From positions 1-47,735 of IMG/VR virus record IMGVR_UViG_3300037042_003004: a stretch of 47,735 nucleotides of DNA, one strand, 5' to 3'. Numbering within the stretch: position 1 is the stretch's first letter; each line of letters starts with the position of its first letter. Made by a program: the position numbers and the translations under genes. The notes under the pieces were generated by a model. The model was given only the letters and a program-made list of their open reading frames with translations, was not told the DNA's origin and made no database searches. This stretch comes from a virus. This document shows positions 8,743-17,200 of the stretch, piece after piece.

Positions 8743-11180
8743 TGATTAAGAACAACTCAGAAAGAATAGCAGCTAGAGAGGCTCGTAAGCAAGATAGGTT
8801 TGCCCGTAAGGAAGATAAATTAGCTTTTAAAGACGAAAAAAAGAACGTTAGAGCTATAGGAAAGGCTGCAGGTATGAATGGAATATCTAGGTTAGGCATG
8901 AGAATGGCTACTAAGGCTGCTGATAATATGGTTAAAGTTGAGGGCAACCCTGAAGGTATTGTTGGGAAAGCTGTTAATTTTGCTAATAAAGTTTTGCCTC
9001 AAGCAGGACAAGCATTAGTAAAAGCTGTAAGTGAAGGTGGTGGAACTCTTAATGAATTATATTCTGCAGGAAAAGATGCTCTTAAATTAACTGACATAGA
9101 AAAAAAGGATTCTGAAATTCTTACCAATACTGTTATTAAAGCAGATGAAGACCTTGATGAAACAATGAAGTGGGCTGGCGACCAATCAGAATATGGAAGT
9201 CCTGGTAATATTGAAGCTAGAGCTAATGCTCAAATAGAAGAAAAGAATATTACTGATGGTGTTGTTGCAGAAGGAGAGGTTAATATTCCTGAAGCTGAAA
9301 AGATAGCTGAAACACCATTACCTGGAAGTGGAGGAACTGCATCTAACGTTATGAATGCAGGTGGGAATAAAACTACTTTTGATGCAGGAATGACTGTTTA
9401 TGATGCTAAAAAAGACATAGCTAGATTAGCATTGAATGGACCTGACGAAATTTCTAATTTAGCATTAGAGAATTTAAATGTACAAGATTACTACCCGAAT
9501 GTAAATAAAGATATTGCTGTTGGAACATACAGTGGTAAATATTTGGGCACATCTACTATTTATGCTGCGCCAGGTGCTATTATTCCTTTAGGTCTATACA
9601 ACGAAAGAAAAAAAGCTTTGGCTAAAGCGGCTATTGAAAAACAAGCTGCTGTTGATAGATTATTAGCTGCACCTGAAACAAGTGCTCAATATCAAGTACA
9701 ATACAATGAAGCTTTCTTTAAAGGTCTTGAGCCTTTTCTTACAAATGTAAAAGATTTAAATAGTCTTAGTGCTAACCCTGAATTTTTAAAATACATGGCT
9801 AACATGAAAGGGAAAGCTAGAGAGATAACTCAATCTGTTACATTTGCTAAAGATATGGTTGACGCTGCTGCTAATGATAAAAATTATGTGCCGAAAGCGA
9901 TGCAACAAACAGCTAGAGATGTACTTCATAATCAAATTAATAATTTAGATGCTATATTGGCAGGTGATGTTAATGCTAACGCTCCATTTAAAGACGCTCA
10001 AGTTTATATAAACATGAGACCTCAAGTAGATGCTTTAGCTAAAGATTTATTAAATCCTGACCGAATGGGTCAATCACCTATAAACCTAAAAACGGGAGGT
10101 GAATTTGATACTGAGGCATGGAATAAAGATAGGTCTGCATTTTTCAATAGAGTTAGAAGTGGTATAGGATATGAAGAATATGCTAGTGGTATCGTTAAGT
10201 TTTTTACGGGAGACCATATTGCGCTTATTGATAATTTAATTGCGAGTCAGCCAGGCGCAACTGCTGAGCAAGCTGAAGCTCTTCAAAAGTATTTTGCAGC
10301 GCAAATTCAGCCACAAACTATATTGAAATACGATACTGTTAACACTGATGAAGTAGCTATGGCTAACTTAGCATTTCAAAGAAAGAAATGGGAAACTGAA
10401 AGAGAAGATGCTAATTTTTGGGGTCAGATTCATAATTTTTCTACAACTGATATAAATCCTAAAACGAAGAAAAGCTTTAATCAGGAGGTTTCAGAACTTA
10501 ATAAAAAAAATTATACAGCTGCTCAGAAAGCTGCTAAATTTGAAGAGATAAGTATGGCTTATGGTGTAGGTCCAGTATATAAAGACCCAGCTACAGGTTC
10601 TTGGGTAAACTATGTTGCAGCAAATGCTAGTCAAGTAGCTAAAGACGCTACCCCTGCTGATATTAATACCTTGACATATTTTATGAAATATAAAGATGAC
10701 AAAGGTATAGAAGTAGAAAGAAACGTTACAATGAATGAAGCCGCTTATATATCAAGGACTAGAGACTTTACTGTTAATGGTAAGACATACAAGAAAGGTA
10801 AGGAGGATACAAAAACTTTCGCTAGCAATGTACAATCAGCCAAAACAAATGGTATCTACACTAAGGAAATAGGAACACAAATACAAAGAGGATATTACGA
10901 TGGAGATAAATTCTTTGCTTTAACTAGCGAGAATAGTGCTAAATATGAGGCTAGTAATCGTAAAGCAAATTTAGCTATACCTATATTACAACCATACACT
11001 AGAACTACTACATTCGTACCTGGCGATAAGGGAACTGCTGTAGAAGCAACTTATGAAGATAAGTCTGTTGGAGGAACTGTTTTTGGTCCTGCTGTAGATA
11101 TATCAGAAAAAGGTGGTCAACAAGTGTACAACAATATGACAGGGATGAGTGTTGAAAAAGCAGCTGGAACTACTAACTAA
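8742..11180 (+). CDS. Internal virion/ejection protein, gp15-like by position (812 aa)
   Basis: A long, mostly helical protein. The first 45 residues are strongly charged (EARKQDRFARKEDKLAFKDE). The middle is rich in Ala/Lys helices, including one moderately hydrophobic stretch (STIYAAPGAIIPLGLY). There is no signal peptide and no recognisable enzyme motif. It starts within the stop codon of the preceding 191-residue gene and is followed by a strong promoter for the 2720-residue gene. Helical proteins of this kind are packaged in the capsid and ejected with the DNA (T7 gp15, crAss-like cargo proteins). That role is inferred from position and composition. Many Ala, Lys, Asn and Asp residues suggest a solvent-exposed, partly unfolded state suited to passage through the tail. 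Confidence 0.55.
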   Translation: MIKNNSERIAAREARKQDRFARKEDKLAFKDEKKNVRAIGKAAGMNGISRLGMRMATKAADNMVKVEGNPEGIVGKAVNFANKVLPQAGQALVKAVSEGGGTLNELYSAGKDALKLTDIEKKDSEILTNTVIKADEDLDETMKWAGDQSEYGSPGNIEARANAQIEEKNITDGVVAEGEVNIPEAEKIAETPLPGSGGTASNVMNAGGNKTTFDAGMTVYDAKKDIARLALNGPDEISNLALENLNVQDYYPNVNKDIAVGTYSGKYLGTSTIYAAPGAIIPLGLYNERKKALAKAAIEKQAAVDRLLAAPETSAQYQVQYNEAFFKGLEPFLTNVKDLNSLSANPEFLKYMANMKGKAREITQSVTFAKDMVDAAANDKNYVPKAMQQTARDVLHNQINNLDAILAGDVNANAPFKDAQVYINMRPQVDALAKDLLNPDRMGQSPINLKTGGEFDTEAWNKDRSAFFNRVRSGIGYEEYASGIVKFFTGDHIALIDNLIASQPGATAEQAEALQKYFAAQIQPQTILKYDTVNTDEVAMANLAFQRKKWETEREDANFWGQIHNFSTTDINPKTKKSFNQEVSELNKKNYTAAQKAAKFEEISMAYGVGPVYKDPATGSWVNYVAANASQVAKDATPADINTLTYFMKYKDDKGIEVERNVTMNEAAYISRTRDFTVNGKTYKKGKEDTKTFASNVQSAKTNGIYTKEIGTQIQRGYYDGDKFFALTSENSAKYEASNRKANLAIPILQPYTRTTTFVPGDKGTAVEATYEDKSVGGTVFGPAVDISEKGGQQVYNNMTGMSVEKAAGTTN

Positions 11181-11189
11181 TATCCAATA

Positions 11190-11218
11190 TTTGCATAGGC
11201 TTATTATTGCTATATTTG
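11190..11218 (+). promoter_or_regulatory. Strong Bacteroidota-type promoter of the giant cargo gene
   Basis: A -33 box TTTG (11190-11193) and a -7 box TATATTTG (11211-11218) are separated by 17 bases. Both match the consensus of the primary Bacteroidota sigma factor, and this is the best promoter in the late region. Transcription should start near 11225, which leaves a leader of about 15 bases before the ATG at 11240 and argues against the upstream in-frame TTG at 11207. Confidence 0.75.
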
Positions 11219-11239
11219 TTAAAAATATTCAGTATTGCT

Positions 11240-14200
11240 ATGAAAGATTTCATGTCTACACAAACGGGAGGAGAAGGGCAAACATTACAAATGTCCCCTT
11301 CTTCATCTCAATTACCAAGCGACTTTGAAGTGAATATACCACCTGTAAATGTGGAAGCGCCTTCTGCTCCACAGCCACAGCCCATAAATTCAGTTGAAGC
11401 ACCAATAACAAAGAAAGAAGTTATCAATGAAGTTGTTGATAATCAAATAGCTCAATCTATTGATAATTCTGTAGCTGAAACTACAGTAGATGACAATCCT
11501 TTAGGACTTACTGCTGTTGATGTTCCTACTTATGATTCTTTATTCCCTGCTATTACCCCAAAAGAGTCCCCTATACTTGAGAGCGAGCAGTCATCAATGC
11601 TTGCAAAAGAAGAAGAGGTTCTTTCTACATCTACAGGCATACCTATGTATAAGCAGAATATTGATTCAATGTTAAATATTCAGCCTTCAATTCCTGAATC
11701 AGAGACTGAGAATTTGACTCCAAACTATTCTATGAAAACTTCTACAGGCATTCCTATGTATGACCTGAATCAAGAAAATAGAGTTCAAATAGAAAAGACT
11801 AACTTAGAGTATAAAGGAACTGAGGCATCTATTAGCCCTGACAATAAAGTAAAACTTGCCCCCGTATCAAAAGGAGACCCTATTAAACAAGGGGTTGTTT
11901 ATAGACTTCCAGGTGGAGATGATAACTATAAATTTGAATCTGATGGTTGGTATAAAGATGCAAACGGTAAGGGCAGTTGGATTAAGTTGGCAGATAATAA
12001 ACAGTTAGAGAAGAGAACTAAGTTTCTTAATGAAAATGCTGTTTATTTCAAGACTGTAAAGCCTAATAGCCCAGGTTCAGAGGCTATATATAATATTCCT
12101 GGAAGTGCTGTTAAGTATAAGAGGGTAAATAATAAGTGGCTAAGAGAAACAGAGAATGGTACATATAAAGAGATAAGTCAAGGAGATGTTGCTAAGAGAA
12201 CAGCTTACTTAAACAAAGTTGCAAAACCTGTTTCTTCTACAGTTATGGATAAAGCTAGTGCTTTGGTAGTTCCTAGTATGGGCGAGTTAAGAGTTGAGGA
12301 TGAAAATAAGTTGTTGACAGGTGGCGGAGATGCTGTTGTTGCTGATGGTGCTAGTTTCCAATCATTAACAAGAGGGAATCAAGGTTCTGAATCTGAGCCA
12401 TTCAATCAAGATGGTACTAAGAATTTTAATTATGACCCTAAAACAGAAAATCCTTTATACATAAAAGGAAAAGAAGATGGATTCTACGCTATAAAAGGCT
12501 CTAGTAATTCTTATAAAAAAGAGAATGGTAAGTGGTACGCTGCTGTTAAAGGAAGTAAAGAATATAGACCTATAACTACAGGAAACATTGAAGAGAGAAT
12601 TAATCAGCTTGAATTAAAAGCTTTTAAACCTGTAAAAATATCAGAGGCTTCTGCTTTATATCAAAATAATATTTCATCTAATTTAATAGCTAATCCTATT
12701 GAAGCTTCTAGAAAAATAGTAAGTGACTTCAGTAAAGATGTGTTAGGTAGTGGAGAGGCTAAAAAATTAGCTGATGCTGAAACTTCTTTTAATAATGCAT
12801 CTGAATTTGTTAAGAAGGATATCAATCTAATACTTAAGGACAACTTAAATGAAACTCAAAAAAGTGATATTCAATCTTTCCAAAGTCAAGTAAAAGAAAT
12901 TATAGGTAATGGTGAGTACACTACAGCTAAAGCTCTAGCTGTCTCTAAGGTGATGAAGCAAGCTGAAACTTATTTTGATGAAGCTAAAACTATAAATAAA
13001 GAGATAAACGAAGCTTTTCAAGAAGGAAAGAGTTTGAGCAGAGTATCTTTTGATAAGAAATTAGCTTCATACAAGGACAATTTAGGGGCAGGTGGAGCTA
13101 TTTCACAAGGAGACTATCAAGAGCAGTCTGTGGCTTTGTTTGAGGCTACATCTGAAATGGCTTCATTCATTATTGATAATGTAGATAATGGGAATATGCG
13201 TTTTGATAATCAAACAAAAAAATATTTATTCTCGCCTAACATTAGCCAAAAAGAAAAAACTTATCTTGAGGAAAAGCTTAATGGATTTATTACTGAGTAC
13301 GATGCTATTCAAAAAGAAAAGTATGCTCAGACAAATCAAAAAGTACAAGAGCATAAAAATAAATTATCAGCTTTATACACAAATATTGATAAGATTGAAA
13401 AAGCTATCTCTATTATGGAGAAAGATGGTGTTTCTGCTGATGATGCCATGTATAAGAGTTATATTGCTTTACTAAAACAGGAAAAAGGTAAGATACCTGT
13501 ATTGAAATCAATGATACATAAGACTGAAATGTCTAAAAGCACTGTTTTCCTTACTAAGCCTAAATCTGTTGCGGCAGAAGCTGCTAAAAATTTGTCAAGC
13601 GATAGTAAAACAATACTTAGTGCAATACCTAAAGATATTACTCCTAAACAAAGATTTGATTTATTCTATGAGAGATTAATGGCTCAAAATGATAAAATTG
13701 CTGTTGACAATGATATATCTACTACGGGTTTAGGTCTTGTAAATCAAAGTTTAAAAGACTTGCTTGATTGGGAAGGGTTCTATTCTTTATCTAAAGCTGA
13801 AAAGAGATACCTTAAAAATCAGGCTACATTAAATCAATTAGCGCCACTATATTATAATAATGATATTGGAATAACTGAAGAGGAGACAGGATTCTTTGAA
13901 TCTTTCATGAATTCTTTTTATACTTCATTATTCCCTAATAAAGCTGCTGCATTAGGTTATGTGACTCAATCTACAGCTGCCGCAACTATAGATGAAACTT
14001 TAGCAAGAGAAGGATATGGTCCTGATGATTTTGTTGATGAAAATGTTATTGGTAAGTTAAAGGAAAAAGCAGTAGTAGATACTCTTTCTAGTAAAGAGGG
14101 TTGGGGCAGAATGTTTGGCAGTACAGCTGCCGTTGTGTCTAAATTAGTTTTAACTAAGGGAGTTCCAGCATCATCAACAAAATTTATTGTTGGTATGGAG

Positions 14201-17200
14201 AAGTTATTACTAGGAAAAAATTCTGCTATAGCCTTAGAATTAATTAATAATGCTTCAAAAGTATATAACGCAACATTAAAGTCAACAAAGATTGGTAGGT
14301 TTATCGCTCCTGCTGTTGAGCAAGGGATTAGCTTTGAGAGAGCAGGAAGACTTATGGGTGGTGATGACCTTTATTTTGCGGCAGGATTTGCTGGAGGTAT
14401 TGCAAGCGAGTTATTTGTTGGATTAACTGATAAGTTGCCAAAAGAACAGATGTATGCTTTTATTTCTAATATTTTTGGAAGTAAGACAAATGTTGCTGTG
14501 CAGGCTCTTGTTAAGTCAGGTAAAATGGCTGCTCAAGGTACTGCTGAAACAGCAGAAGAATTTACTGAAGAGTTAACTAATATATACCGTGATACAGACA
14601 ACTTTAAGGAAATGATGGTTGAGCTGTCTAATAGGTTTGGAGCGTTTGACCAAGTTCAAGAATTTGTTGTTTCTTCGTTTATTATGGGTGCAGGATTTGG
14701 ACTAGCTAATAATTCTCAAACTCAAAAGGCATTAGATACTCTTTCGCCTGAAAAGAAAGCTGCAACAATTAAAGTTTTAGCTGAAATAAACAATGATATA
14801 AATACTGCTAAAAATGCTAAAGATGAATTTGTTTCTAATAAATTAGAACAAGAATCAATAGAAAAAACTGCTAAAGAGGATGATAAAAAAGACAAAACAG
14901 GGGTATCAGGTGAAGTCGCAAAAGGGGAAGAATCTATCCAAGCCGAACCTATCGTTGAGGCAAGCCAAGAAGCGCCTAGCCTTAGTGGAGTGGTTCAAGA
15001 AACACCCATAGAAGTAACACCTACGACAGTTAAGGCTACTTCATTAGAAGAAGCTACAAAGCTATTTAACGAAGGGTATAGACCTGTTATTAATGGTAAA
15101 GTTCAAGAGGGAAACTTAGTGGGTCTTGAGGCATTATTCAATACTATGCCTGAGGTTGAAATGCAGAAAGAAACTAAAAATGAAGCTATAAGCACTCCAT
15201 TAACGGCAGAAGAAACTGCAGGAAAGGAAGAGGTAGAATCATCTACAGGTATTATAACAACTAAGAATCCTATTAAAATATTGAAGGGGTTATTCGGAAA
15301 AAGAAATGCCGATGGAAGTGTTCGTACTGCTCATCCTGATGTAAAAGGTACTTGGGGGGCATTAGATGAAAATATTGCTAAGAGATATAAAGGAGATGAG
15401 GAAAAAACATTAACTGAATTTTCTATTCCTGCAGGAACAACTGTTGAAACTATAGAGATACCTGATACTAATATACCTGTTAGCGAATTAAGACAAGCTG
15501 AGACTGACGCTGTAAACAGCTCTACTGCTCAAGTAGTTAGACTTATTACTATGGATTCAGGCTCTTCCAAGAAGGAAAGTCAGATAATAATTAAGGATGC
15601 TAATTTAGCTAAAGTTCCTGAAGCTACAACTACAGCTGAAGAAATTATAACTCCTGAAGAAAGAATTTCCCTAGCCGATAAGATTCGTTCAGGTAAAATA
15701 GGGGTGGATGGTATGGCAATGTCTTCTATACCTGGATTTAAAGAAGCATGGAATATCTCATTGGAGATAGTTGCTAAAGCAGTTGAGGGAGGTGCTAGTA
15801 TAGCAAATGCTATAAGTCAAGGATTTGATGAAATGCAAAAATCTAAATGGTATGTAAATTTAACAAAAGAGCAAAAAACACAAGCTTTTACTGATTATGA
15901 TAAAGCAATAAATGAAAGGGCAGCTAAGAAGCGAATTTCCAAAGCTGAAAGAGATGCTGCTAAAGAATTTAAAGGAAGAGTAGATGAAGCTACAGGAACA
16001 TTAAAGCCTGATAAAGTTGTGCTGTTAACATCTAGTGCAGCTTTAAAAGAATATATTAAAGCTCAAGATAAAGCAGCTAAAACGACTATAAAGGATTTAC
16101 AAGCAGTAAAAGCTAAAGTTGCTAGATACATAACAGAAACGCTTCCTTCTGATAAATATTCTAAAACAGAAATAAGAGTAATAACAAGCGCTCTTGAAAA
16201 GGCAGATTTTAAAAATGTAGATAAAATTATTGATAGGGTAGATAGGCTTGTTGCTAAAAAACAAAAACAAAGAGTTGTTGCAAAGGCTAATCAGATAAAA
16301 GAAATAATTAAAAATAAGAAAACATTATTTGCTAAGAAAGGGACTAAATGGATAGGTAAAGGAACTATTGAGTCTCAAGAGGAATATATGTCTTTTGTTG
16401 ATGGAATTGATGTTGATACCTTAACAGAAAGAACGGAAGAGGAGCTTGATGCTATCATTGAAATAATTGATGGTATTGTAACAACGGGAATCGCTGATAA
16501 AAGAATCTTGGTTAAAGCTGAAGAAAAGGCTTCAAGAAAACGTGCTGCACTATTAATCATGGGATTAGCTGGTGAGCCTGATGCAGTATTAAACTCATTA
16601 AGTGAGGCTGAAGCATTTATTAATGATGGAGGAACTGTTATAATTAATGGAGAAGCATTTTCAAAGTCTACTCTTAAAGAATTTTCTTATGCATATAATA
16701 AGCAAAATAAATTAGGTGAAGATTTAGAAAAAGCAGAGAATGATTTAACAAACTTAAGTGAGCAGGTTAAAGAAAGGGTTTCAGAAATGATTTCTTCAGG
16801 TATAAGCTTAGATAGCAACAAAGAATTAATATCTCTTCAAAAGCAGTTAGACACAGCAAAAAGAAAGAGAGATAATATCCTATTAGAATCATCAAAAGAA
16901 TCAAAAGCTATTGAGATTACAGAGCCTATATATGCCTATGAGTATCAGAGTTCAAATCTAGCGAGAATAAGCTCTGATAACTTAAGTAAAAACAAACTGA
17001 TGAGGTTAGCCTTAAGGGGTAAGGCAATTGTCAATCCATTTAATGCTATGAATAATATTTATTCATTATTAAAAGATGCAGGTGTTAAAAATAGTAATGT
17101 CTATAAATTCGTTCAAGAACGTATAAGCAAACCTATATCTGATGCTTATTTTAATAGAAATGAAAATTATGCTAATATTGTAGCGACATACAATCAGCGT

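Noticed and set aside
11207-11239. TTG start that would extend the giant cargo protein by 11 residues
   Set aside because: The TTG lies within a well-matched promoter, upstream of the expected transcription start.
13188-13475. A 95-codon + strand frame inside the giant cargo gene
   Set aside because: It is an out-of-frame Lys/Leu-rich shadow with no leader; the large frame is continuous and coherent across it.
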